Of a stretch of 64,000 nucleotides of DNA, positions 33,489-44,709 are shown in pieces. Below the pieces are notes generated by a model. The model saw only the letters and a list, made by a program, of their open reading frames with translations, was not told where the DNA came from and did no database searches. How positions within the stretch are numbered: position 1 is the first letter of the stretch; each line of letters starts with the position of its first letter. Made by a program: the position numbers and the translations under genes. Source of the stretch: Ascidia mentula (taxonomy: Eukaryota > Chordata > Ascidiacea > Phlebobranchia > Ascidiidae); contig OX387199.1 of NCBI GenBank assembly GCA_947561715.1, positions 12,901,001 to 12,965,000 of the forward strand. Direction: 5' to 3'.

Positions 33489-33713
33489 TCAGTGATTCGA
33501 CTTTAACTTGTAGAGTTTCGGCATAGCTTTGACAACGCGCTGAGCGATAAACCCCTTTCGGTCGGTCATATCATCGTGCTTGCGTTCGACGATCGTCATC
33601 TCCATAAGTTGATTCGCCTGCTCCTCGCTAAGGAACCGATAGCGCTGCGGGGCTTGCCTGTACAACTTCACCTTTTCCTCGGCCAGCCTTGCATAATTAA
33701 TGATATCATGCAT
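33489..33713 (-). CDS. Unidentified small ORF, charged
   Basis: The frame, ending at 33489, encodes up to 74 residues from an ATG at 33713, with charged helical content (ARLAEEKVKLYRQ, EEQANQLMEMTIVERKH) and a basic C-terminus. It is not recognised. Just upstream, at 33850-33920, lies a copy of a hairpin sequence that is also found after the ORF at 40827-41228, which suggests that both come from one kind of mobile or viral element. Confidence 0.3.
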   Translation of the reverse strand: MHDIINYARLAEEKVKLYRQAPQRYRFLSEEQANQLMEMTIVERKHDDMTDRKGFIAQRVVKAMPKLYKLKSNH

Positions 33714-33980
33714 TTCACGATCCAGTTCCGATTAAACATGCTCTACAGGTTTCGCGGTCGCTGGCGCTTTGCCACGCATTGTCTTTAAAACATTTGAATC
33801 AATCAGAGCAAGCTTTTGCACAGATTCTATTAGAGCTGAGGGAATAAACCCGCTATAGCCGGGATCAAGAGAGTACTCTTTCCTGTCTTCCAATCAGAAA
33901 GAGAATCTCAGGGAAGTCTCCCTGTTCACCATCGGACATGAAAAACTTTTGCGATCAGATAATATTAAGTAGTTGGGAAT

Positions 33981-34740
33981 AATATTAAGTACCTCGGTGT
34001 ATACATTGATGACAAACTAACCTGGACAACTCACATTCATTGTTTGGAAAAGAAACTGTCACAAGCATGCGGCACTTTTTTCAGTTGCGAAATTATTTTG
34101 ACGTTAAAACGTTAAGAAATGTTTACTATTCATTTATATATTCCAATATTCAGTACACTATTGGTGCTTGGGGTAGAGGATCGGCATTCTCACTGAAAAA
34201 ACTTAACACTGTTCATAATAATATACTCCGTTCCATAACCTTTAAGTTCCTTTCAAAGCCACGTCACGCCATTATATAAGAAATTAGATGTCATAAAAAT
34301 TAGAGACATTTACAAACTCGAACTGGACAAATCAATGCACGATTTCCATACCGGCAATCTACCAGCCTCCTACAACTCCTTATTTTCGTTAGTAGACACA
34401 GTGCACGATCATTTCACAGGAAATGCATCGAAAAAGAACCTATTTCACACAAGGGTTAACACCACCTTCGGCTTACGTGTGCTAAAATATAAGGGCCCAC
34501 AGATATGAGGGGAAATAAACCCTTTCATTAGATCGCTCTCCCGTCCATCATTTAAAAAAAAATCCGCCTATCTTTCACATCTCAGTAATAACACCCATTT
34601 TCATTCATGTTAGCAGTCCGTTTTTCCCTTTTTCGTCGTAGTCTTCTTGACGTTTATTGCGTTTTTCCTGTCCTTTATTTTCTGGTGTTTTCTTGTGTTT
34701 TTATTTATACTCCACTGTACAATCTACGCCTAAATGAACA
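33981..34740 (+). pseudogene. LINE reverse transcriptase C-terminal remnant
   Basis: A frameshifted reading contains KYLGVYIDDKLTWTTHI at its start, the motif that follows the catalytic site in CR1/Jockey-type non-LTR reverse transcriptases, then a region with a YYSFIYSNIQYTIGAWG segment typical of the same protein, and RVNTTFGLRVLKYKGPQI near the C-terminus. At least two frameshifts or stops break it. The sequence begins abruptly at 33981, so it is a 5'-truncated dead copy. Confidence 0.75.
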
Positions 34741-34895
34741 ATTTACTGCCGTAGGATCCGTTGTTGTTTGAGACCTAGGAGCGCTGCACACCAACAGCAC
34801 AACGTGCGATTGACCATCAGCAAGACCTACGATGATTCAACAAGCGCAACCTCCATACGATCCCGACCATCTCCAACAAAAACCACCACGTTTGA

Positions 34896-36800
34896 ACTGT
34901 CCTCGGGACGTTAAGGTCTGAAAGCAGACTTCACCACAACTTGTCACTAAAAGAATCAAAAGCTGTCCGGCAACTACGGAATTGCAAAGACCTTACAATT
35001 AAACCCGCGGACAAGGGAGGTGCCGTGGTTGTCATGGAAACAAAAGACTACATACAAGAGGCACATCGGCAACTAAACAACACAACGTACTACAATAAAC
35101 TTGATACTGATCCCACAGATAAATACAGGAAAGAACTTGTGAAACTGGTTAAATCGTTTCCAGAGCGGGTCCGGAAAGAGCTGGGCTCGTTGATTCTCGA
35201 GGATCCATCACCAGGCTTTTTTTACATGTTACCCAAGGTACACAAACCGAATATTCCGGGACGTCCAATTGTAAGCGGCATTGGCACGCTCACGGAAATG
35301 GTATCGGGGTACGTGGAAAAATTATTAAAGCCACACGCTCAAGCCGCCAATGGCTATGTTCGGGACACCACGGATTTTATCAGACAGCTATCCTCCATCA
35401 AACACCTTCCACCCGAGGCTATACTGGTTACGTTGGATGTTATATCCCTGTACAACAACATAGACCACGGACGCGGACTGCAAGCCTTGCATAAAATACT
35501 TCCCGAAGAAGATGACTTCACAGAAATTGCTATTCAATTGACCAAGTTCATTCTGACACACAATAACTTTCTCTTCAACGATGAACACTACATTCAGGTC
35601 AAGGGGACGGCGTTGGGCACACGCCCAGCACCACAGTACGCGAACATTTTCATGGCAGATCTAGAGGAACGATTCACGAACACCTGGATACCGTCCCTTG
35701 TATTGTACCGTCGATTTATCGACGATATCTTTTTCATCTGGACTGGGGGAGAGAATTCTCTTCGAACCTTCGTGGAGGACTTCAATAAAGAGGACCCTAA
35801 CATACAGTTCACCATGGAACACTCGCTCACATCGGTGCATTTCTTAGACGTAACGGTTTCGCTGAACGACGGTGAACTCTTCACCTCCTTATACCGGAAG
35901 CCGACGGACAGCGGCAAATACCTACATCCTTCCAGTGCCCACCCGAAACATGTGTATCGATCCATCGTACACTCACAAACACTCCGGTACAGAAGAATAT
36001 GTTCGCGTCGTGATGACTGCAACGCACAGTTGCGTGAACTGCGTAACAGGTTTATAGGGAATGATTACCGATCCAGCATGGTAGACAAGGAGATGACAAG
36101 AGCGACGACCGTCCCACGAGACCGGCTTATTCAAGAGAACCAGCGTGGTAGCAAAAACACACGAATCCCTATCGTCGTCACATACAACAAACCTATTGGA
36201 CGACTGAAAAAAAGACCTACAGCCCATCTTGCATGGTGATAGCCGACTTTGTGCAGTGTTCCCGCAGCTTCCGGTTGTCGCTTATCGCCAACCACCAAAC
36301 CTGAAAACAATGTTAACCCACATGGGGACTACTGCCAAGAAGAACTTTGGGACATACCCATGTGGAGGTGCGAGATGCGCATTGTGCCACCATATAAACC
36401 GGTCTAATCAGCTCATGACTAAGCATGGGCAACACCACAGGAAACATTTTCCTGCAGGTCAACCAACCTCATTTACGCCTTGACGTGTGCGCGCTGTCCA
36501 CGAGCTTCGTATATCGGACAAACAGGACAAACACTAAGACAAAGAATGAACGGACACAAAAATGATATTCGGCACAACAACTACGAGAAACCGGTAGGAG
36601 CTCATTTCAACGAGCCTGGCCACAGTGTTGAAGACTTGAGGGTCATGGTGCTACAGAAGGTTAAGAGAAGAACGAGACTAGCGAGAGAGACGGCAGAACA
36701 ACGCCACATCGAAAAATTTGACTCTATCTACCACGGTCTCAATAGAGACTGGGGCTTTATGAGTCATTATACGCACCAAGATGCCACGGGCACTCAGTGA
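34896..36800 (+). pseudogene. Penelope-like element: reverse transcriptase plus GIY-YIG nuclease, frameshifted
   Basis: The first frame (to 36239) carries the Penelope reverse-transcriptase signatures IKPADKGGAVVVM, LPKVHKPNIPGRPIVSG, LVTLDVISLYNNIDHG, GTALGTRPAPQYANIFMADL and the catalytic RFIDDIFFIW. Coding continues in a second frame (36229-36483; linker with Cys-rich YPCGGARCALCHH) and then in a third (to 36800). The third has the GIY-YIG-type endonuclease: NLIYALTC, SYIGQTGQTLRQRMNGHK, HFNEPGHS. These elements copy their RNA at nicked DNA using both domains. Two frameshifts (near 36230 and 36445) make this copy defective. The N-terminal region before the KGG motif is short, so it may also be 5' truncated. 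Confidence 0.92.
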
Positions 36801-36965
36801 CCAACAATGATCACCTCTTCGTGCGTTTTACCTTTTTTTCTTTCCTGTTTTTAGCGCTGTTACCGCATTTTATTTGACACGTTATTTGCTGCACATGAAG
36901 AAGCGAGATCAATGTCTCGAAAGCTCGTGCTATTAAAATGGTTTCATAGTCAGTCTCTTATAAAA
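36801..36965 (+). mobile_element. 3' tail of the Penelope-like element
   Basis: Downstream of the nuclease frame, ACATGAAGAAGCGAG, a loop, then CTCGAAAGCTCG forms a stem with GAAA-like 3' side, reminiscent of decayed hammerhead motifs at Penelope-like ends. The core CTGATGA is not intact here, so cleavage is not expected. Confidence 0.45.
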
Positions 36966-37083
36966 GCAGTGCTCAAGCAAGCATATACACATGGAAGGTA
37001 CGTCAAAAACAAGGGTAGTTCTCTAAAATACGATCTTAAGAAAAACTACTTTATAATTTCCACAAACTGAATGCAAGGTTTAT

Positions 37084-37734
37084 TTACAAAGTGATTTCTG
37101 CTTCAACCAGTTTTTCTCGGTTAGCAACCACAACAACATTTTCCTGTTGCTCTTCCTGTCGTTGACGTCTTAAAACTGCACGTAGGCTATCCCGGACTGT
37201 ATTATAAAGTACTTTCGGGGCTTTGGAGTAGATTAGGGGATTACGAGAGTTGTTGATGGGGAGTAGGATGATTGCTGACACAGGGTACATCACTGAAGGC
37301 ACATGGATTCCAGCGAAGTTTACAAATGCTATGATGGAAATTGGAACCCAGCAGAGAAAATCGGTAATTATTAGTCGGAGGATTTTATTTTCTATTTCTG
37401 CCGAAACAAACAGCATTAACAATACAATATGTTTACAATTACGAATGCTCTTACTTTGTTTTGTATTTCCGCCCTTTTATTTTGTGTCGGAAAGTTACAA
37501 ATCGATCCATGCCTGCATACGCAACGCTCTGGTGTCATTCGAAACTGATTTGACCACCAACAATATCTTACTAGAATAGTCGACTGCAACATTGTCAAAA
37601 AACGGATTCTCATTCATCCAAGCTTTGATTTTAAATATATGTTGAAGTTGAGTTGTGAGTAGAATAAAAGCAATAATAAACGAGAATGCCCAGGAGAGTA
37701 TAATGAAAAGGATAAAAGTTTTCAATTCCGGTTT
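37084..37734 (-). pseudogene. Rhodopsin-like GPCR fragment (TM4 to TM7), LGR/relaxin-receptor-like
   Basis: The exon 37397-37084 encodes a TM6 with DFLCWVPISI, an extracellular loop, and TM7 with LLPINNSRNPLIYS, followed by a basic, Gln/Glu-rich cytoplasmic tail. The CWxP and NPLIY motifs and PINNS pattern are typical of the LGR/relaxin (RXFP) receptor group. A preceding exon from 37734 carries a hydrophobic segment with an ILSWAFSF core that fits TM4. Between them splice sites are uncertain and TM5 is not clean. TM1-TM3 are absent, and a retrozyme-like element lies where they might be expected. The gene is broken, incomplete or has undetected exons. Confidence 0.55.
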
Positions 37735-37804
37735 CTAAGATGCATCGAATGGCTGAAACAAGAGATTATTAACGTTTTTTGCATTTAAAAGCAAAAAGTT
37801 TGCA

Positions 37805-37870
37805 AGCGTGGCGGTCTTTCAAATCGAGAAACGGGGAAAGTAGCTGTCGGTTCGACTCCCATCGGATGGA
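37805..37870 (+). pseudogene. tRNA-like fragment with box B
   Basis: GGTTCGACTCC fits the internal RNA polymerase III box B consensus exactly and is preceded at tRNA-like distance by GTGGCGG, a weak box A. The acceptor stem and anticodon arm do not fold convincingly. It may be a tRNA relic or a SINE head. It sits just upstream of the retrozyme-like element. Confidence 0.3.
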
Positions 37871-37889
37871 AATTGTTCTCTCTTTTTAT

Positions 37890-38216
37890 ATCTAGTCACC
37901 AGCTGCACTGATGAGACCTTACAGGTCGAAACAGTGTGTACACCTGTCTGCAGCTCTCACTATTATAGCTCTTTTGCGCATATGATATAATTTGGGTGAA
38001 AGCCGAGCCTATAGCGCTATTGGATCCCAAACAGTTGTTTGGCTATGGTGCGCTCCACGTGGTTCGTCTGTGTTAAGTGGTACCTAGTTTGGTACCCAAC
38101 ATGTCGACGATTGACCGAAAGGTACCACAAAGTGGAAATCTGTGTGCCTGCTAGTCTACCAGCTAGCCTGTGCCACGGTCACCAGCTGCACTGATTAGAC
38201 CTTACAGGTCGCAGCT
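37890..38216 (+). mobile_element. Retrozyme-like hammerhead element
   Basis: Two copies of AGCTGCACTGAT..AGACCTTACAGGTC occur 283 bp apart (cores at 37908 and 38191), as in retrozymes, whose circular RNA monomers are bounded by hammerhead ribozymes. The first ribozyme is intact. The second has CTGATTA in its core and has lost GAAAC and stem III. Between them, TAGTTTGGTACCCAAC and CACAAAGTGGAAATC match the loop of the 17429-17674 palindrome. No protein frame is present. It lies between the two recognisable pieces of an LDLa/GPCR gene. Confidence 0.75.
37901..37955 (+). ncRNA. Hammerhead ribozyme, type I (intact fold)
   Basis: Stem I AGCTGCA (37901-37907) pairs perfectly with TGCAGCT (37949-37955). 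Core CTGATGA is at 37908-37914, stem II GACCT/AGGTC at 37915-37927 with a 3-nt loop, GAA at 37928-37930, and stem III ACAG/CTGT (37931-37934, 37944-37947) extended by GTG/CAC. The predicted cut is after C37948. Every conserved hammerhead core base is in place. Confidence 0.85.
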
Positions 38217-38267
38217 CTCGTTTTATGTTTAGAAACTAAAAAAGGTTGTCAGCACCGTATATTTTTA

Positions 38268-38657
38268 CTTCAGTTCTGTATAATGCTGGACAGTAGATTT
38301 TCCTTCCTTTGTGCACAATTCTTTTGGATATTCGTCACTTTTATCCTTGCAATCAATGAAACCGTCGCATTCTTTGAATATAGGAATATTGAGGAGTCCG
38401 TCTTTTGTGACGCAGCGTTTTCGATGTTTGCAAAGTTGACCATCTTCATCGTTGTCGGAGCTTTGGCGTGTGTCACTACTAGAGCACCAACCACCGCAAT
38501 CATGCCTCCCATCGCACAATAGTTTGTTGTCAAAGCTCAACCCCCACCTCCCCTCATACTGTGTAAAACACATCACGTGGTTCCTGGTGTGTTTTTGTGC
38601 AAACTGGCTGTTACATGAGGTTGCGTTAATAACGCCGACTTCTGTTTTTATTTCGTG
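38268..38657 (-). CDS. Exon with LDL-receptor class A modules
   Basis: A minus-strand exon opens after a good acceptor (TTAATTTCCAG) at 38657 and reads to a possible donor near 38271. It contains LLCDGRHDCGGWCSSSD and, 40 residues on, a second module with FKECDGFIDCKDKSDE, the calcium-binding signature of LDLa domains. LDLa modules precede the leucine-rich repeats and 7TM bundle in relaxin receptors and related GRL101-type receptors, and the 7TM fragment at 37084-37734 is downstream on the same strand, so one gene is plausible. No leucine-rich repeat or signal peptide is visible. Confidence 0.6.
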
Positions 38658-38699
38658 CTGGAAATTAAGTACATTCTACTGCCTGGAAGTGTCTGTTTG

Positions 38700-39460
38700 A
38701 TTTTGTTTGAAAATATTTTCACTTGTTTTATGTTTGTTCTTTTTAGGATACTGATGAAGTACGAAATAAGAAAATAAGTAGAAATGCCGAGTGGTCCTAT
38801 TACAGTTTTGATATCTCGATATCCATGTGTCCAATTTTAGTCAAATTAGGATCCATCTTTACGTTTTTTTTGTTGTGGTTTCCTGTCTTGCCTCGTTTTG
38901 CTGGCTGTTTCTATTTTTTCTTGCCGGATCTTTTCTTGCTAAAATTGAGTGTGTCGGGGAAAAACTTTTGGTATGCTTGTGTACACCGATATGGCTCTGG
39001 ATTTCTTTTATTTTGTACACTTTTTTAATAATAATTCAGCCTTTTCTGACTGGATGTTGTTAGGCTGAACTGGCTATACATTTCAATACAGTAATTACCA
39101 ACAAATTGACAAAAACTAAATCACTAAACAGTATTGCAATTTGAGTCTACAATAAGTTTGATGAGGAGCTTAGTAATTTTGATGGTAACAGTTTTTGCAA
39201 TACTGCATGATCTTGCTTTAATGAACTATGGCAAAGGAACAATGACATGGTTGTTGTACTGTGCTTTTTACTAGTTTTCTCATCTAAACATGCATATTTT
39301 ATTTTATTAATTGGTGATATTGCGTCAATTATCAGAATTCATGTTATTGTACAAAATCAAACAATCCAATTTTGTCATCAAAATGCAGTTTGCCTATATT
39401 TTGGCCCTGGCCGTTGGTAATCATGAATACCGCGAAGTACAAACAAACTTGTACTGTACC
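38700..39460. other. Intergenic stretch with a possible signal-peptide exon
   Basis: No gene is proven. At 39383-39416 (+) a short segment encodes MQFAYILALAV and is followed by a GTAATC donor-like site, a form typical of a first exon carrying a signal peptide. I found no second exon for it. Confidence 0.25.
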
Positions 39461-39461
39461 A

Positions 39462-40016
39462 TTACCTTAGAAATATATGTAGAAAATAGCAGAAAACTTT
39501 GTTAAAGGTAGAGAAAATGAATTGCCAAGCGGATACACCAAAAGAAAACGGATCGAGATCGAGTTGCAACGTTTGATATTTGCTCGTACAGTATTTATCC
39601 TTCGCTATTTTCATATTTTTGACCGACGCGAGGTAAACTGGCTTGATGCCGAGTTCCTGTAACCTTTGGAGAGAGGCGTAGGAGGTTAGCCGGGTTTTGT
39701 AGCGCTGACCTTTGCAGCCAAGGTAGATCCAGAGCCTCACGCTCTCCAGAATGGAGTTTTGGCGCGACGACGACCACTCAGTCGTAATTGCCCATCTTCG
39801 GCTGCACGCGGGCCCAATCATGCTCCCATAACAACCATTCGTACGATGTTCGATGATCCTGCGGTCTAGTGTTTGTAATCTGTAATGTATCGGCCTATTC
39901 GATAAGTCGTTAAGGGTGCCTTCAATGCTGGAGGATCCGCTGGCCCGACCACTCGCAGATAAATGTTCATGCTCTGGAAGGCCATCTTGACCTCTTGATA
40001 TTGGCTCGTCGTTCAC
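39462..40016 (-). CDS. Unidentified ORF, 184 residues
   Basis: An uninterrupted minus-strand frame. The N-terminal half is Ser/Arg-rich and soluble (SASGRASGSSSIEGT), and the middle has RTNGCYGSMIGPAC and RLWIYLGCKGQ. The last 50 residues become AT-rich and hydrophobic like the flanking DNA. A competing frame on the same strand exists. I recognise no family; it may be part of an unknown mobile element. Confidence 0.25.
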   Translation of the reverse strand: MNDEPISRGQDGLPEHEHLSASGRASGSSSIEGTLNDLSNRPIHYRLQTLDRRIIEHRTNGCYGSMIGPACSRRWAITTEWSSSRQNSILESVRLWIYLGCKGQRYKTRLTSYASLQRLQELGIKPVYLASVKNMKIAKDKYCTSKYQTLQLDLDPFSFGVSAWQFIFSTFNKVFCYFLHIFLR

Positions 40017-40125
40017 CAGGCGACATCCAGTCTGGCAGGCACTTGAGGTTCGATTTTTGCATTTGACTTCCTTGATACTTCGGACGGTGCCAAAAGACCC
40101 TTATTGCGGTGCCTATGTATAGCAC

Positions 40126-40423
40126 CATGGTTTGTTTGCTTGCTTACTCGTTAGTAAGTTGTGTTATTTATTGTGACATATCAATGTTGAAAGACGTAGA
40201 AAGTGTATTGGCAGAAATGTTAATTCATCATTTCCACGCAATGGACGTAGAGCGCCGCCTGCCGGCCACTGTGGAACTTTGTGAGTATCTTCAATTGCTC
40301 CACAAGAGCTCGTGCGATCTCGTGGTGCCTGTGCCAATTCGTCCGACCCTCGGAGTCTGCTCTAGCAAGAGGAGCCGCCATTGTCGTCGTCCAGAACAAT
40401 CCCTCGATCCACCAGCGACATAA
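40126..40423 (+). CDS. Unidentified ORF
   Basis: Frame with a hydrophobic N-terminus (MVCLLAYSLVSCVIYC) that could be a signal peptide, followed by a helical segment and a basic, Pro-rich tail. The family is not recognised. It sits in the same moderately GC-rich island as the neighbouring unidentified ORFs. Confidence 0.2.
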
Positions 40424-40495
40424 GGCACTTCCACCGGTTGCCCGGCGTCCACCTGAAGGGCTGACTTTTAGGTAAGACTGGGGTCCTAACCCAGC

Positions 40496-40726
40496 TTAAA
40501 AGGGATTGATAGGAGACAGGATTGAGACAGGTATTACTTTCACATCGCCTTTCCAGGCGTATTTGATCCAATCTGACATGTACCTTTTCGTGTCAGCCTG
40601 ATGCCTAACTCGAGCAATGTAATTGCCTGTTTCGTTTCGATCTTGCTTAGATATGAAATAGACAATTACATTGCCATGCCTTACATGATGGATGTAGAAA
40701 TCGGGAGCGCAATTCCTCTTTTTCAC
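40496..40726 (-). CDS. Unidentified ORF, basic
   Basis: A 76-residue frame with an even mix of charged and aromatic residues (HHVRHGNVIVYFISKQD, WIKYAWKGDVKVI). The composition looks protein-like, not random, but I do not recognise it. Confidence 0.25.
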   Translation of the reverse strand: MKKRNCAPDFYIHHVRHGNVIVYFISKQDRNETGNYIARVRHQADTKRYMSDWIKYAWKGDVKVIPVSILSPINPF

Positions 40727-40826
40727 AGCCTTGTTTCAAAATAATATGCTGTGTCATTAAATTCATGTATCATAATAATTGGGCTGCGAAGGCGCATGGA
40801 GATCGACAGGACAATAAAGCGACTAT

Positions 40827-41228
40827 GTGTTTTGTAACAATAAATACAACCGACCTTATTGCAAGACCGTGCGCCTATGGAGCGACAATTTGTCGAGGCG
40901 GAATGGACTGAAGAGTCCGATTCACCCGCAACGGGAAAAGAAAAGAAGTGAACATTCAACTCGCAGAAGAAAGATAAAAAACGGGCTCCCAATAGACCCA
41001 GATGTATGTGACCTGGCCGATTACATATGGGAATTTATTTATTTTGAAAGCGAAAGTAAAGAGGAACCAGAAGAGGTTGCAACAGGGAAAGGTGACGCGC
41101 CCTTGAAGCGCCGCCTACCAGTATTTGAGGATTTAACGAGCGACGAGGAAGAACCGCCAACTAAAAGTCGTAAAAGATGTAAGACAGAATATGCCACCGT
41201 TTCCAAAGTGACCAAGTTAGTAGTATAG
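40827..41228 (+). CDS. Unidentified ORF with acidic stretch and basic tail
   Basis: The frame has no ATG at its start (GTG at 40827 is the first listed codon after a stop), so its true beginning is unknown. The product has a basic first half (REKKRSEHSTRRRKIKNG), an acidic middle (ESESKEEPEEV) and EEEPPTKSRKRCK near the end, suggestive of a nuclear or virion protein. It is followed by the hairpin at 41265-41320. Confidence 0.3.
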   Translation: MFCNNKYNRPYCKTVRLWSDNLSRRNGLKSPIHPQREKKRSEHSTRRRKIKNGLPIDPDVCDLADYIWEFIYFESESKEEPEEVATGKGDAPLKRRLPVFEDLTSDEEEPPTKSRKRCKTEYATVSKVTKLVV

Positions 41229-41243
41229 GGTGACAGAGTAGAG

Positions 41244-41320
41244 AACGGGGAGACTTCCTTCCTGTCTCTCTGATACTTTTTCCGGATCGGGAGACAGGAA
41301 AGAGTACTCTTTCCGTTTTC
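41244..41320 (+). terminator. Repeated hairpin with palindrome
   Basis: CTTCCTGTCTCTC pairs with GGGAGACAGGAAAG, and the sequence ends in the perfect 18-bp palindrome GGAAAGAGTACTCTTTCC (about 41299-41316). A related hairpin in inverted orientation lies at 33865-33925. The position just after an ORF suggests a transcription terminator or 3'-processing signal of an unknown element; this role is inferred. Confidence 0.35.
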
Positions 41321-42185
41321 TTTCGTATGCATTTCAAAGGGAACTTGTGTCAGGGAGGTACTCACAGTTACTCATTAGCCTTCCGGTCTTGATTGGGAGT
41401 AAAATAAATTACTCCTATTGTTTGTCTCTTTCCGGTGTCGCAATCGCGATTCTATTTTTATCTTGAGCGTGTGAACTTTGTTTGAGATGTCCGCGCCAAG
41501 GAATTCGGGGTGGTTTTCCTGAATGCACCCGGTTCCCAATGCCTTCACAATGACATCACGCGAGATGCGACGAGATCAACAAACAATTGTTTGTCGATCA
41601 GCTGTTAATTGTATCCGCTAGCGAAAATTCAGCGTGCCTCGTTTTCAGAGCTCTTGAAAAGCATAAACATACAAAGACTTGGTACATCGTGCGTTCGTAT
41701 TGCCCCTCGCTTGACCCTTGCCAATAAGTTGGATTTGCAAAGTTCGGATTATTCAGGTTCAAGGTCTTCGGTGACCTGAATACCCAACATTGAACTGATT
41801 GCGTGTGGATTGTTTTCGAGCATGGAGCACTGACATGTTAGTGTAGGTAGTTGCTATCTTTATCACAAGACCGATGTGTCGGATTTTTTGTTGATCGGCA
41901 TGTTTTGTCGGGGCACTTGTTCGACCTCTGTTTGAATCGACCCAGCAAACGTTACGCTAAAGTTTTTGGACTTTGCAGTGATTACAATGGCGAACACGTC
42001 TCTCTTTGCTACAAAAGGTCGAATGGTGTATCGCGACGGACGCTGTCTAAATGGATTTTAATGACATTACGCTGGTCACGAAAATTTTGCATGCTTCGTT
42101 TTGAGAGTTCACTCGTTGGTTGAAAGGTACATACATACGAAGACTTTGGGTACATCGTGCGTTCTTATTGCCCCTCGCTTGACCT
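41320..42185. repeat. Stretch bounded by a direct repeat
   Basis: The phrase TACATCGTGCGTTC, then TATTGCCCCTCGCTTGACC, occurs at 41683-41715 and again at 42151-42184, about 468 bp apart, with similar sequence before it (CATACAAAGACTT against CATACGAAGACTT). No gene is recognised between. It may be a tandem duplication of a promoter or of an element's 5' region. Confidence 0.55.
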
Positions 42186-42194
42186 GTCAAAGAT

Positions 42195-43870
<1,676 letters not shown>

Positions 43871-44124
43871 ATTTTGAAAAATCGTGCCCACGCTCGCTAA
43901 CCACAATTTAATCGAATTTTGGCACATTGGCGAAAAAACAATTTTGCGATGCCCATGACAGTTGTAAAACGTCCAGAAGGGGGGAAAGCGTTGGAAGAAA
44001 AAGGATAAATGCTTGGGTAAATTTTGAATTTAAAAATAATGGGAAATTTTTTATCTCGGTGTCTCTTTGTTGACATTATTGGAGAAGATAATTTCTTCTC
44101 CATAATTGAAAACAAAAGGACAGA

Positions 44125-44667
44125 TGGGGCAAGACCAAGCAGGAAAAATGGTTGCTTGTTGCTGACAAGTTTAATGCCTGCACATCATCGCAGGCAATGA
44201 ATGTAGCCGCCTTACAGAGGTTATGGAAAAACCTCAAAGACAAGGCTCAACCGCCCAGCGAAGAGCCACTTTCCAAACTGGAGGCGGCAAGCTAGCTGAG
44301 CCATTGGAGCAGAGTCTCAGATATACAGATGTCGTTTGACAAATTTTTGTTATGATTTGCTAAAATTATTTTGCTTGCAGCCATGGTGATTCAGAAGAAA
44401 AAAAGGAAATGATAGACAAAATGTTTTCTATAGACACAGAGATTTTTATGCAAGAATTATTATATGGCAGAACTTGTAAGTGATCATGCAGAGGTGGATC
44501 CTGACGTCTATGCTGATCTGAGAAGGGAGATGTTATCGAAGGAGATGGTGCGGAGAGCCGAACAACATCAGTGGCTCCGCAACCAAGAGAAGTTTGAGGT
44601 GCGAAAGGAAGAAAGAGAAAAGATCGACCTTAAAGTTCAACTTCTTAAACGCCAGCTAGGTTTATGA
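44125..44667 (+). pseudogene. Harbinger-type Myb/SANT-like protein remnant
   Basis: The first part (44125-44295) reads WGKTKQEKWLLVADKFNA, then ALQRLWKNLKDKA, the Myb/SANT-like DNA-binding domain that accompanies PIF/Harbinger transposases. After an intron-like gap, 44380-44667 gives an acidic helix and a C-terminal coiled coil (EEREKIDLKVQLLKRQLGL), also typical. The parts are out of frame with one another. A transposase gene lies convergently beside it. Confidence 0.7.
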
Positions 44668-44709
44668 ATGTTTGTATGTATTCTTGTATGAAGATATAGC
44701 AGAGTTAAT

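Noticed and set aside
37805..37870. Functional tRNA gene
   Set aside because: A good box B is present but the acceptor and anticodon stems do not fold, so only a tRNA-like relic is reported.
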